DNA from: JAFGPF01 sp964409485
GTDB taxonomy: Bacteria > Chloroflexota > Dehalococcoidia > Dehalococcoidales > RBG-16-60-22
Reading direction: 5' to 3'
DNA: 30,722 nt
NCBI GenBank assembly: GCA_964409485.1
Contig: CAYPDM010000016.1
Span: 1-30,722, forward strand
Of the stretch, positions 8,411-16,209 are shown piece after piece (position 1 is the first letter of the stretch; every line of letters starts with the position of its first letter). Made by a program: the position numbers and the translations under genes. The notes under the pieces are model-generated. The model searched no databases. It saw only the letters and a program-made list of their open reading frames with translations, and was not told the DNA's origin.

Positions 8411-8503
8411 ATATTATCTTAATAATTATACGGCATAATTGATGCGAAATATCTTGCCGAAAAAATACGGCAAATACTACGAAGAAAGATAAAGGAGAAT
8501 CAC

Positions 8504-10279
8504 ATGAAAGTCATCAAGGTACTACTGGCAATTTTTACTCTGGGTGCTGTTACAGTCGGGCTGTTCGGCTGCAGCGAGCCGTCGGAAGAAATGACGCCCG
8601 AGACACAGATAGCCCCGGTGACACGCGGCGACCTGTCGCTGGATATCACCGCCGCCGGCAACCTCGCTTTGTCACACACGGAAGACCTTACGATTGACCT
8701 TTTCTATGGACAATCAGGAACAACAGGAACAAAAGGCACGATTGGAGAAGTCCTGGTGGAAGAGGGCGATACCGTTACGGAGGGCCAGGTGATGGTCACG
8801 GTGGACAGGGACGAATGGGACGACCAGCTTAGCGCCCTGGAGGATCTGGTAACCACCAAGGACCGCGCGCTGGTCACGGCGCAAATCAACCTGAAAACCG
8901 CCGAACAAAACCTGAAGAACGCGCGGGATACCATCGCCACCAAGGAACTGGCGGTGCTCAACGCCCAGATAAGCCTCGACCAGGCGGTGAACACCCTGGC
9001 GGCCGGTATCGCGGCCGTCGATTATGACGCAGCCCTGGCGGAGTTGAGGATAGCCGAGGCCTGGTACAAGTACGTCACGACGGGACTCGCCCAGTCCGGG
9101 GGCATAAAACTGGACGATATTCAGTTTACGCTGGAACAGGCCGAAGAAAGACTGGTGATAGCGCGGACGGAATACGACAACATATTAAGCGGGTATGACA
9201 GCCGGGATGTCGCCATTAAGAAAAAGCAGGTGGAATCGGCCGAGTTATCCCTGGCCTCCGCCGGGGAAGACCTCGCCGATGCTAAAAATGACGTGTCTCT
9301 CAAGGAATTAAGCCTTACGCTTAGCCAGGGCAATCTCGAGGACGCCGAAAAAGCCCTGGAAGATGCGAATGAAGACCTGGAAGAAGCCCGGAGCAAGAGT
9401 CCGGAGATTAAGGCGCCCTTCGACGGTTTTATCACAGTTGTCTATGTAGAAAGTGGTGACGAGGTAGTGAACGGTTCATTAGCCGTCCAGATTGCCGACC
9501 CAGATAAATTTGAAGCGAATATCCTGGTTAGTGAGATGGACATTCTCCAGTTGGAAATTGGTTTGGATGCATGGGTGGAGGTTGATGCTATAGAAGATAT
9601 GAGCTTCCCGGCTGAGGTTACCCATATTTCTCCGACAGCTACCATTTCGTCGGGTGTGGTAAACTACGAACTCAGGGTGGAAATAGAGTCGATGGAAGCG
9701 GTGGTAAGAGAAAGCCAGCAGGCAATGGCTACCGATATCGCCGCCGGTGAAATCCCACCGTTTTTACAAACGGCTATCGATGAAGGCACCATGACCCAGG
9801 AAGAGGTTGAAGAGATGCTGGCGGGGGGTGAACCGCCGGAGGGCATGACCCCACCGGAAGGGATGGAACTGCCGGAAGGCTTTGAGATGCCCGGGGGGAT
9901 GGAATCCTCCGGTGAATCCAAGTCCGGCAGCCAGGCGCAAAGCCAGCTTTCGTCCCTGACACTGGAAGACTTCCAGCTCAGAGAAGGGTTGACCGTCACC
10001 GTAACTATTATCGTGGCCGAAAGTACCGACGTTCTGCTGGTACCCAATGCGGCTATTACCAGCGAGGGAGGACAGAGCTATGTCCAGGTAGTAACGGCAT
10101 CGGGAGGAACTGAGCAGCGAGCTATAGAGACCGGCAGCACTGACTATCAGTTCACCGAGGTAACCGATGGGCTCACCGAAGGTGAGGAGATAATTGTTCC
10201 GGAAGGAACCGTAACCACGCCAACGTCGTCAGAGGATGATGAGCGGCCACGTATGGGTCTTTTTGGACCAGGTAAATAA
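8504..10279 (+). CDS. MacA/HlyD-like periplasmic adaptor lipoprotein
   Basis: Membrane-fusion adaptor for the ABC exporter encoded next. A lipoprotein signal ends in GLFGC, making Cys23 the lipidation site. A split lipoyl/barrel-sandwich domain (about 40-100 and 300-335) flanks a long coiled-coil hairpin (about 103-298, rich in Ala/Leu/Glu heptads). The beta-barrel follows with DKFEANILVSEMDI and ends near LLVPNAAI. At 591 residues it is much longer than usual MacA proteins (about 370), owing to the long hairpin and an insert at about 398-485 rich in Pro, Glu and Met (repeated PEGM). Shine-Dalgarno AGGAG (8493-8497) precedes the ATG. It is followed by the ATPase gene after 15 nt. In a cell without an outer membrane it could act as an extracellular subunit. 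Confidence 0.87.
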   Translation: MKVIKVLLAIFTLGAVTVGLFGCSEPSEEMTPETQIAPVTRGDLSLDITAAGNLALSHTEDLTIDLFYGQSGTTGTKGTIGEVLVEEGDTVTEGQVMVTVDRDEWDDQLSALEDLVTTKDRALVTAQINLKTAEQNLKNARDTIATKELAVLNAQISLDQAVNTLAAGIAAVDYDAALAELRIAEAWYKYVTTGLAQSGGIKLDDIQFTLEQAEERLVIARTEYDNILSGYDSRDVAIKKKQVESAELSLASAGEDLADAKNDVSLKELSLTLSQGNLEDAEKALEDANEDLEEARSKSPEIKAPFDGFITVVYVESGDEVVNGSLAVQIADPDKFEANILVSEMDILQLEIGLDAWVEVDAIEDMSFPAEVTHISPTATISSGVVNYELRVEIESMEAVVRESQQAMATDIAAGEIPPFLQTAIDEGTMTQEEVEEMLAGGEPPEGMTPPEGMELPEGFEMPGGMESSGESKSGSQAQSQLSSLTLEDFQLREGLTVTVTIIVAESTDVLLVPNAAITSEGGQSYVQVVTASGGTEQRAIETGSTDYQFTEVTDGLTEGEEIIVPEGTVTTPTSSEDDERPRMGLFGPGK

Positions 10280-10294
10280 ATGGAGACCAAGTAA

Positions 10295-10963
10295 ATGATT
10301 AAATTGGAAAATATCATAAAAAAATACCCAATGGGTAAAAGAGAACTGACAGTGCTCAAAGAGATAACCCTGCATATTAAACAGGGAGAGCTGGTGGCGA
10401 TTATGGGCCCCTCCGGCTCGGGAAAGACAACCATGCTCAATCTTCTTGGCTGCCTGGACGTACCGACTTCGGGCAGTTATCTTCTTGAGGGTAGAGAGGT
10501 CAGCCGCCTCGGCAGCGGTGAACTGGCCCGCATCAGGGGGCAAAAAATCGGCTTTATCTTCCAGACCTTCAATCTGCTTTCGCGTCTTACAGCGCTGGCC
10601 AATGTCGAGCTTGCCATGACATACGCCGGCGGTGTTGACCGAAAACGTGCGCTGGAGGCACTGGCTAAGGTGGGGCTCTCTGAGCGAATCCATCATCGTC
10701 CCCTCGAGCTTTCCGGAGGTGAGCAGCAAAGGGTTGCCATCGCCCGGTCTATAGTGAAAAACCCCTCCCTGTTTCTGGCAGATGAACCTACCGGCCAGCT
10801 GGACAGTCAATCCGGCTCGGAGGTAATCTCCATCCTCACCTCTTTGCATGCCGAGCAGGGCATTACCCTGGTCGTGGTAACCCATGACGCTAGTATTGCC
10901 AGCCACTGCCAGCGAATAATTCACCTCAAGGATGGTGAGATAGTTACGGAGGAAAACACATGA
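10295..10963 (+). CDS. MacB/LolD-type ABC transporter ATPase
   Basis: Cytoplasmic ATPase of a MacB-class (mechanotransmission) ABC system. It shows Walker A GPSGSGKTT (38-46), the Q loop at Gln90 (FIFQTFNLL), the signature LSGGEQQRVAIAR (139-151), Walker B LFLADE (159-164) and the switch His in VVVTHD. The 222-residue length is normal for LolD/MacB-type ATPases. GGAG (10282-10285) sits 9 nt before the ATG. Its stop overlaps the permease start (ATGA), so the two are translationally coupled. The D-loop reads TGQLDS rather than the more common TGNLDS. Together with the adaptor and permease genes it forms a tripartite unit with separate ATPase and permease chains. Confidence 0.95.
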   Translation: MIKLENIIKKYPMGKRELTVLKEITLHIKQGELVAIMGPSGSGKTTMLNLLGCLDVPTSGSYLLEGREVSRLGSGELARIRGQKIGFIFQTFNLLSRLTALANVELAMTYAGGVDRKRALEALAKVGLSERIHHRPLELSGGEQQRVAIARSIVKNPSLFLADEPTGQLDSQSGSEVISILTSLHAEQGITLVVVTHDASIASHCQRIIHLKDGEIVTEENT

Positions 10964-12192
10964 AAAAATGGTATAACCTTCTAGCTACTGTCTGGGTTGG
11001 ACTAGTTACTCACAAGCTGCGGAGCTTTTTGACCATCCTGGGGGTTGTTATCGGGGTTGCCTCCGTCATTACCCTGATGTCCATCGGCCAGGGTACTCAG
11101 GATAGCATACTCTCCAATATCGAAAGCATGGGTACCAAAAAGATTACCATCAGCGCTGGGGCAAGGACATTTGGCGGCGTCAGGAGCACCGCCTCGAACA
11201 CGCTCACCATGGAAGACGCGGAGGCCATAGCCGGGCAGGTCCCCGATATAACCTCAGTAGCTTCCACCTACTCAAGCAACCTCCAGGTGGTCGTCGGCGG
11301 TGAGAACATGAACTCTTCGGTCACCGGGGTGACCCCGGAGTACCGGGAGGTGGAGAACTTAGAAATTACCAGCGGCACCTTTTTCTCCGAGGATGAATAT
11401 AAGCGCGGCAGCAAGGTGGCCGTGATCGGCTCCAATGTGGCCGAAACCCTCTTCGGCACGGATGACCCGTTAGGGCAACGGATACGGATGGGTAGTATTA
11501 TCGCAACCGTCACCGGCGTTCTGGAGAGCGAGGGGGGAGGAGGGTTTGGCATGTCCGCCGACGATGCCATTTATATCCCGCTGACGGCCATGCAGCAGGC
11601 GGTATCCCAGCCGCGAACCGCCCAGGGCGAAAAGGTGGTGTCATCCATAGTCCTAACGATAGCTGACGAGGAGCTGGCGGAACAGGTTTCCGACGACATC
11701 ACCACCGTGCTCCGCGACCGACACCGGCTCGGGCCCGGTACTGATGATGACTTTAATATTATGTCAACACAGGAAATGGCGGAGATGATGACGTCAACCA
11801 CAGAAACCTTGACCCTTCTGCTGGGCGCCGTCGCCGCTATTTCACTGCTGGTGGGCGGTATCGGCGTGATGAACATCATGCTGGTCTCGGTGCTGGAGAG
11901 GACCCGCGAGATAGGCATACGCAAGGCGCTCGGAGCCAGGGACACCGATATCTGGAGTCAGTTCCTGGTAGAAGCGGCACTGCTGACTTTTGTGGGTGGT
12001 ATCATCGGAGTTATCTTCGGTTGGGGGATTGCGCTGCTCATCGACAACCTGGGACTTATGACGACCGTGGTTAGCGTTAACGTAGTTATCCTTGCCGTTT
12101 CCGTGGCGATTGGCATCGGCATTTTCTTCGGCTTCTATCCCGCCTGGAACGCCTCCCGTCTTAACCCCATAGAGGCATTAAGGTCGGAATAA
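10960..12192 (+). CDS. MacB-like ABC transporter permease (FtsX superfamily)
   Basis: Integral membrane subunit with the four-helix MacB/FtsX plan. The first helix is at about 22-42 (SFLTILGVVIGVASVITLMSI). A large extracytoplasmic MacB-PCD domain spans about 45-280. Three C-terminal helices lie at about 284-311, 335-360 and 367-394, ending in the typical NPIEALRSE. The cytoplasmic loop VLERTREIGIRKALGA (311-326) is the coupling region to the ATPase. The 410-residue length is normal. It begins within the ATPase stop codon. The substrate cannot be told: peptides, lipoproteins and antibiotics are all handled by this class. A terminator follows 40 nt after the stop. Confidence 0.94.
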   Translation: MKKWYNLLATVWVGLVTHKLRSFLTILGVVIGVASVITLMSIGQGTQDSILSNIESMGTKKITISAGARTFGGVRSTASNTLTMEDAEAIAGQVPDITSVASTYSSNLQVVVGGENMNSSVTGVTPEYREVENLEITSGTFFSEDEYKRGSKVAVIGSNVAETLFGTDDPLGQRIRMGSIIATVTGVLESEGGGGFGMSADDAIYIPLTAMQQAVSQPRTAQGEKVVSSIVLTIADEELAEQVSDDITTVLRDRHRLGPGTDDDFNIMSTQEMAEMMTSTTETLTLLLGAVAAISLLVGGIGVMNIMLVSVLERTREIGIRKALGARDTDIWSQFLVEAALLTFVGGIIGVIFGWGIALLIDNLGLMTTVVSVNVVILAVSVAIGIGIFFGFYPAWNASRLNPIEALRSE

Positions 12193-12232
12193 GACGGCAA
12201 ACGCCAACAGGCGTAATTGATAAAAAGTATAG

Positions 12233-12258
12233 GGGGGAGCCTGCCGCTCCCCCTTTTT
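12233..12258 (+). terminator. Rho-independent terminator after the MacB-like permease
   Basis: GGGGGAGC (12233-12240) pairs perfectly with GCTCCCCC (12246-12253) around a CTGCC loop, followed by TTTTT (12254-12258). It ends the exporter operon. Confidence 0.92.
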
Positions 12259-12268
12259 AATGCAGTTC

Positions 12269-12297
12269 TTGCAAAACGGCTCCGCACTATTCATAAT
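12269..12297 (+). promoter_or_regulatory. Promoter of the DUF169 gene
   Basis: TTGCAA (12269-12274) and CATAAT (12292-12297) are separated by exactly 17 nt, just after the terminator of the previous operon and 36 nt before the GTG start. Confidence 0.6.
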
Positions 12298-12333
12298 GTA
12301 ACCGCCAATATTAAATAATCAGGGGGAAAGCAC

Positions 12334-13077
12334 GTGACAACGATAAAGGAATTCAACGGATACGGTGAAGAACTGGAAGGACTGCTGGGACTGCGCACAT
12401 CGCCGATTGCGGTAAAGATGCTTGAGAAAGAAGAGGATATCCCTTCCGACGCCCTGCGCCCGAAAAAAGACCACGGCCATCATTACGCCCAGTGCCAGGC
12501 CTTTTCCCTTTCCCGCCGCGATAGAGTTACGGTAGCCATGCTGAAAGAAGACAACTGGTGCCCGGGTCCTGTGATAGTCTACGGGCTGGTACCCAAGCCG
12601 GATGACCCTGCTACCAGGGCCCATAACCCATATGTCTGTTTTGAATATGGCAAGTATATCGGTATCCTTACCGCCCCGCTAGCCAGAGCTACCTTCGAGC
12701 CGGATGTCGTGATTATTTACTGTGATACCAATCAACTCCGCATTATCCTCCTTTCGTTAAAAAACGAAGACAGACCGCTTGTAAAAACGAACCTGTTTCC
12801 TTTCTCCTGCGCCAGTTCCGTGGTGGATACAATGTTGAACAACGAATACTGGGTCAACCTGCCCGACCCCGGCGAGTACGCTCGGGCGCTGACTATCGCG
12901 GGTGAAATGATGTTCTCCGTGCCCGGCAAGAGATTCGCCGGTCTTACCGAGGGCTTAAGGGAATTTGATAAGAATGAGTCCGGGTTCGCCCATGAACAGA
13001 TGATGATGAGGCCGGATTTCCCCCAGCCGGACCTTTACAAACACGTTTTCGAAAGCTGGGGCATGGACCACGAATAA
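12334..13077 (+). CDS. DUF169 family protein
   Basis: A 247-residue cytoplasmic protein of the uncharacterised DUF169 family. Typical features are LLGLRTSPIAVKML near the N-terminus (17-30), a Cys-containing CQAF segment, the central DNWCPGPVIVYGL stretch, VIIYCDTNQLR, and a late conserved FSCASSVVDTM. Cys54, Cys77 and Cys102 lie in conserved-looking positions and could bind a metal or cluster, which is speculation. No membrane helix or signal peptide is seen. The GTG start has AGGGGGA (12321-12327) upstream. It has its own promoter and no close operon partner, but adjoins a metal-related gene cluster. Family members are often found in anaerobes. Confidence 0.8.
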   Translation: MTTIKEFNGYGEELEGLLGLRTSPIAVKMLEKEEDIPSDALRPKKDHGHHYAQCQAFSLSRRDRVTVAMLKEDNWCPGPVIVYGLVPKPDDPATRAHNPYVCFEYGKYIGILTAPLARATFEPDVVIIYCDTNQLRIILLSLKNEDRPLVKTNLFPFSCASSVVDTMLNNEYWVNLPDPGEYARALTIAGEMMFSVPGKRFAGLTEGLREFDKNESGFAHEQMMMRPDFPQPDLYKHVFESWGMDHE

Positions 13078-13134
13078 CCGCCGGTTATCTCCCCGATTAT
13101 CCCGTTACGCGCCGCGTTAATCAGTGGGATACTA

Positions 13135-13163
13135 TTGCATTTTTCATATATGTATGCTAACAT
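13135..13163 (+). promoter_or_regulatory. Promoter of the DUF134 cluster
   Basis: TTGCAT (13135-13140) and TAACAT (13158-13163) are separated by 17 nt. The -10 box abuts a perfect palindrome that would cover the transcription start. Confidence 0.5.
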
Positions 13164-13187
13164 GATTATGAGCATATGCTCATAATC
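13164..13187. promoter_or_regulatory. Perfect 24-bp palindromic operator
   Basis: The half-site GATTATGAGCAT (13164-13175) is followed at once by its exact reverse complement (13176-13187). It lies directly after the likely -10 box and 20 nt before the DUF134 start, where a bound dimer would block transcription. Autoregulation by the DUF134 protein is the obvious guess. No T run follows, so it is not a terminator. I found no second full copy in the window. Confidence 0.75.
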
Positions 13188-13207
13188 AACGAGGGAAAAA
13201 TTTATTA

Positions 13208-13678
13208 ATGCCCAGACCGCAAAAGTCCCGGCGTATCGCTCACGTCCCGGGAGTAACATATTTCAAGCCGGCCGGCACGCCGATGAGGGCCCTTAAAGAG
13301 ATCCATCTCTCCCTGGAGGAGGCCGAAGCCCTGCGTCTGAAGGACCTTGAAGGGATGGAGCAGGAGCCGGCCTCAAAAAAGATGAATGTCTCACGGCCAA
13401 CTTTTCAGAGGGTTTTATCCTCGGCCCGCCGGAAAATCGCCGATGCCCTCCTGAACGGGCGGGCGGTAAGAATCTCGGGCGGCAATTACGAGATGGTCTC
13501 TCACCGGTTCCGCTGCCGACGCGGACACGAGTGGGACGCCCCACTTACACCAATGGAAGACGGCGCGCCGACGCTCTGCCCCACCTGCAACACCCCGGGA
13601 ACAAGGTCGCTTTTACCGCTGAAATCAGAGCAATCCGCAGGAAAACAGGGCAGCGGAAAAACAGGTAAAAAATCATAA
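13208..13678 (+). CDS. DUF134 family DNA-binding protein
   Basis: Predicted transcription regulator. The N-terminus has the DUF134 hallmark MPRPQKSRRI followed by GVTYFKPAGTPM. A sigma-70-region-4-like helix-turn-helix lies at about 34-80 (LSLEEAEALRLKDLEG, then VSRPTFQRVLSSARRKIADAL). A C-terminal zinc-ribbon-like part carries Cys103, His107, Cys124 and Cys127 (CRRGH and CPTC), then a basic low-complexity tail. The 156 residues slightly exceed usual members because of the tail. The ATG has GAGGG 12 nt upstream, a long spacing. It heads a same-strand run of DUF364, ferredoxin and NifX genes, a neighbourhood known for this family, and probably controls it through the palindrome upstream. Confidence 0.88.
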   Translation: MPRPQKSRRIAHVPGVTYFKPAGTPMRALKEIHLSLEEAEALRLKDLEGMEQEPASKKMNVSRPTFQRVLSSARRKIADALLNGRAVRISGGNYEMVSHRFRCRRGHEWDAPLTPMEDGAPTLCPTCNTPGTRSLLPLKSEQSAGKQGSGKTGKKS

Positions 13679-13709
13679 TATTGCACAAACGGATATTTCA
13701 GGTGAATAT

Positions 13710-14441
13710 ATGCAGATTATTAACGATTTACTATCTAATTTGAATTACGAAGTGCCCGTGGAACGCATTGTACAGGGGGCGTTTCAGACAGCCGTGCTTA
13801 CCCGTCATTGCGGACTCGCCTCCACACCTCACGATGCCGGCCCGCACCATGACAAAAGCCCGGTGAAAGAAGCGGGAAATCTGCTCAAACACGACGCCAA
13901 CGGACTGGCCCAAAAAGCCCTCTCGTCAAGTCCCAATGAAGCGGCCATCGGCATGGCGGCCATTAACTCCATGCTTGATGTCGACGCCCAGCAATACGAA
14001 GAGCTTAACGCCGCCAGTCTTATCGCCAGCAAGGGAGAAAATAAAAAAGTGGCGATAGTGGGGCATTTCCCCTTTATCTCCAGGCTCCGTCCCATAGTTA
14101 AAGAGTTATGGGTGATAGAGAAAAACCCGCAGGAGGGGGACTTCGGCGAGACTTCTTCTGAAAATCTCATCCCGCAGGCGGATGTCATCGGCATTACCGG
14201 CACGGCTTTTACCAACCACACCATGGAGAGCCTTTTAAAATTATGCCGTCCGGATTCTTACGTCGTGGTGCTGGGCGGAACGGCGCCGCTTTCTCCGGTA
14301 CTGTTCGATTACGGCATTAATGCGGTATCCGGGACACTGGTAATCGACTCCGAACTGGTATTTCGCTACGTCAGCCAGGGCGCCACCTTCCGCCAGATAA
14401 AGGGCATACGCCTGCTGACGATGATGAGAGAGAAAGACTAA
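13710..14441 (+). CDS. DUF4213/DUF364 protein, putative metal chelation
   Basis: A 243-residue cytoplasmic protein with an N-terminal DUF4213-like domain (about 1-95) and a C-terminal Rossmann-like DUF364 domain (about 110-240: KKVAIVGHFPFI, ADVIGITGTAFTNHTMESLL, VVVLGGTAPLSPVLFDYGI). The family is described as putative heavy-metal chelatases, without firm biochemistry. Residues 33-47 are rich in His and Cys (His33, Cys34, His41, His46, His47) and could contact metal; this is an inference. The ATG is preceded by AGGTGA (13700-13705). It lies 31 nt after the DUF134 gene and 15-24 nt before a second, divergent DUF364 gene, so the two products may form a heteromer. Confidence 0.82.
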   Translation: MQIINDLLSNLNYEVPVERIVQGAFQTAVLTRHCGLASTPHDAGPHHDKSPVKEAGNLLKHDANGLAQKALSSSPNEAAIGMAAINSMLDVDAQQYEELNAASLIASKGENKKVAIVGHFPFISRLRPIVKELWVIEKNPQEGDFGETSSENLIPQADVIGITGTAFTNHTMESLLKLCRPDSYVVVLGGTAPLSPVLFDYGINAVSGTLVIDSELVFRYVSQGATFRQIKGIRLLTMMREKD

Positions 14442-14465
14442 CCCATAAAGGGGAGGTTGATTTCA

Positions 14466-15224
14466 TTGGTATTAAAACCCGCTCTTGAAGAAATAAAGGA
14501 AAAGCTGGAGGCAATCATCACCGAGCATCACCTGGGAGACGAGGTTGTTCAGGTGACCATCGGCACGCTTACAACCCAGCAGGCGATAGGCAGTCCCACC
14601 CGCCAGGACTACCCCCTGCTGGAGGGTAAAGAAGTCATGGTGGAAGCGGAACTGCACGGCAGTTACGGCCAGGCCTTTACCGACCGCCCCAGCGACTTTA
14701 CCGGCTTACTAAACGATGTCATCAACCTGGATTTGAATACCAACCAGAACAGGGCAATATTCACCGCCACCCTTAACGCCGTCATGGCGTATCTGGACAT
14801 GGCCAGTGGATTCCGGCACTGCCACGACGAAGAGCCGGAGGAATGCGCCAGGGAGATAGCCCGGTACTTCATGGGAGAGGCCGGCACGGTGAAAATCGGC
14901 ATGATAGGCCTTCAGCCGGCCATCCTGGAAAACCTCGTCCTTACCTTCGGCGCGGAAAACTTGCGCTGTACCGACCTCAATCCCAATAACGTGGGCGCCC
15001 GGAAATACGGCGCCGAAATATGGGACGGCCATACGCAAACCGGGCAGCTTATAGAGTGGTGCGACATCCTCCTGGTCACGAGCAGCACGCTTATCAACAA
15101 CACATTCGATAATATCAAAAAAGAAGCTTTATCACGGGGCAAGCGACTGATTACTTTCGGCGTGACCGGTGCCGGTGCTGCCGCCATGCTCGGCCTGGAG
15201 AGACTGTGCTTTCAACCGCATTGA
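14466..15224 (+). CDS. Second DUF364 family protein
   Basis: A cytoplasmic protein of about 252 residues, distantly related to the preceding gene product. The N-terminal half contains VTIGTLTTQQAIG and a segment around RHCHDEEPEECAREIARYF. The C-terminal Rossmann-like half reads GTVKIGMIGLQPAILENL, then DILLVTSSTLINNTF and RLITFGVTGAGAAAMLG. I place the start at the TTG at 14466 because GGGGAGG (14450-14456) lies 9 nt before it; an in-frame TTG at 14457 touches that ribosome site and is too close. It shares a run with DUF134 and the first DUF364 gene. The metal role is inferred from family and context. Confidence 0.75.
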   Translation: MVLKPALEEIKEKLEAIITEHHLGDEVVQVTIGTLTTQQAIGSPTRQDYPLLEGKEVMVEAELHGSYGQAFTDRPSDFTGLLNDVINLDLNTNQNRAIFTATLNAVMAYLDMASGFRHCHDEEPEECAREIARYFMGEAGTVKIGMIGLQPAILENLVLTFGAENLRCTDLNPNNVGARKYGAEIWDGHTQTGQLIEWCDILLVTSSTLINNTFDNIKKEALSRGKRLITFGVTGAGAAAMLGLERLCFQPH

Positions 15225-15258
15225 GAATTTTCAAATAATACAAGGCAGGATATCGACC

Positions 15259-15702
15259 ATGAAAATAGATATTACCAGATGCACCGGTTGCGGCAGCTGC
15301 GCCATCGCGTGCCCGCAAGAGGCTATTACCATACGCAACAACCTGGCGATGATTAACCGTGACCTGTGCACGGAGTGCGGAAGGTGCGCCGCGGCATGCC
15401 CTTCGGGTGCTATCAGCGAAGAAATACCTGCCGCCAGGGAACCGGCCAACCGGAGCGGAAGCAGGTACGAATATAGAAGTGCGCCTTCTTCGCGGCCCGT
15501 GCCGGGCCGCAGACACGGCGGCCGGCCGCGTTACCGGCGGGGCGGACTGCCCGGAGGGGCTATCTTCCGACGGACTTCACGCACGGCTACCAGCGCACCG
15601 TTACATGACGATAAACTCGGCATTCTTAAAAACCAGGCCGAGAAGATAAAACACGACGTGGCGGAAATGAAACGCCGAATTCAGGCACTGGAAAAGAAAT
15701 AA
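15259..15702 (+). CDS. 2x[4Fe-4S] ferredoxin with C-terminal coiled coil
   Basis: A 147-residue electron-transfer protein. Two CxxCxxCxxxCP motifs (Cys8, 11, 14, 18 and Cys37, 40, 43, 47) bind two [4Fe-4S] clusters in the usual 55-residue ferredoxin fold. A Gly/Arg/Pro-rich linker (about 60-112) joins it to a helical, probably coiled-coil end (117-147, KNQAEKIKHDVAEMKRRI), which resembles the end of DUF5320 proteins that often accompany NifX-type genes. The start is the ATG at 15259, with AGGCAGGA 8 nt upstream; the frame stays open further upstream but would overlap the DUF364 gene. The NifX gene follows after 14 nt, suggesting electron supply for cofactor handling. Confidence 0.85.
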   Translation: MKIDITRCTGCGSCAIACPQEAITIRNNLAMINRDLCTECGRCAAACPSGAISEEIPAAREPANRSGSRYEYRSAPSSRPVPGRRHGGRPRYRRGGLPGGAIFRRTSRTATSAPLHDDKLGILKNQAEKIKHDVAEMKRRIQALEKK

Positions 15703-15716
15703 TAAAGGAGATTTTC

Positions 15717-16097
15717 ATGAAAATTGCCGTTTCAGCGGTCGGGCAAGACCTGGATGCGCAGGTTGACCCGCGTTTTGGGCGTTGCCAGAATTTTATCATA
15801 GTCGATATGGATACTATGGAATTCGAGGCGGTGGTCAACGATTCAGCGGGGGCATCGGGCGGCGCCGGAATCGCCGCCGCACAATCGATTGCCGGCAAAG
15901 GAGTAGAGGCCATGCTTACCGGCAACTGCGGACCCAATGCTTTCGGCGTTCTTAACAGCGCCGGAATCAAAGTTATCACGGGGGCCGCCGGCACCGTAAA
16001 AGAAGCCTTAGAGAATTACAGGGCAGGCAAACTCCAGGCCATTTCCCAGCCGAACGCCAATGCACACTCGGGTATGCGCCGCGGCAAAGGAACGTAA
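15717..16097 (+). CDS. NifX/NafY-type iron-molybdenum cofactor-binding family protein (1)
   Basis: A 126-residue protein of the dinitrogenase iron-molybdenum cofactor biosynthesis family, small carriers with an RNase H-like fold that bind Fe-S or FeMo-type cofactors. It opens with MKIAVSAVGQDLDAQVDPRFGR (shown here as a family hallmark, residues 1-22), followed by CQNFIIVD, a Gly/Ala-rich GASGGAGIAAAQ segment and LTGNCGPNAFGVL. AAGGAG (15705-15710) precedes the ATG. It is the last gene of the DUF134-led run before a 112-nt gap. No nitrogenase structural gene is in view, and many such proteins occur in non-fixing anaerobes, so a cofactor other than FeMo-co is likely. Confidence 0.9.
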   Translation: MKIAVSAVGQDLDAQVDPRFGRCQNFIIVDMDTMEFEAVVNDSAGASGGAGIAAAQSIAGKGVEAMLTGNCGPNAFGVLNSAGIKVITGAAGTVKEALENYRAGKLQAISQPNANAHSGMRRGKGT

Positions 16098-16125
16098 AAA
16101 ACCGCCGCACTCACAGGGGAAGCCG

Positions 16126-16134
16126 TGCTATAAT
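16126..16134 (+). promoter_or_regulatory. Extended -10 promoter before the CoA-binding protein gene
   Basis: TGCTATAAT is a perfect extended -10 box. It lies 75 nt before the GTG at 16210, so the mRNA would have a leader of about 70 nt. A second -10-like TATACT at 16185-16190 is an alternative. Confidence 0.45.
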
Positions 16135-16209
16135 ATAAGTTGTCCCGGGTGCGGTAGAAAGATGGTGCGGGAATAGGGATATTATATACTATAGCCACAG
16201 AGGTAATAC

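Noticed and set aside
13293..13544. Minus-strand frame inside the DUF134 gene
   Set aside because: Antisense to a conserved family sequence, Pro/Arg/Ser-rich composition typical of a shadow frame, no ribosome site.
15169..15258. N-terminal extension of the ferredoxin frame
   Set aside because: It overlaps the DUF364 gene by 56 nt and lacks a ribosome site; the ATG at 15259 gives a normal ferredoxin start.
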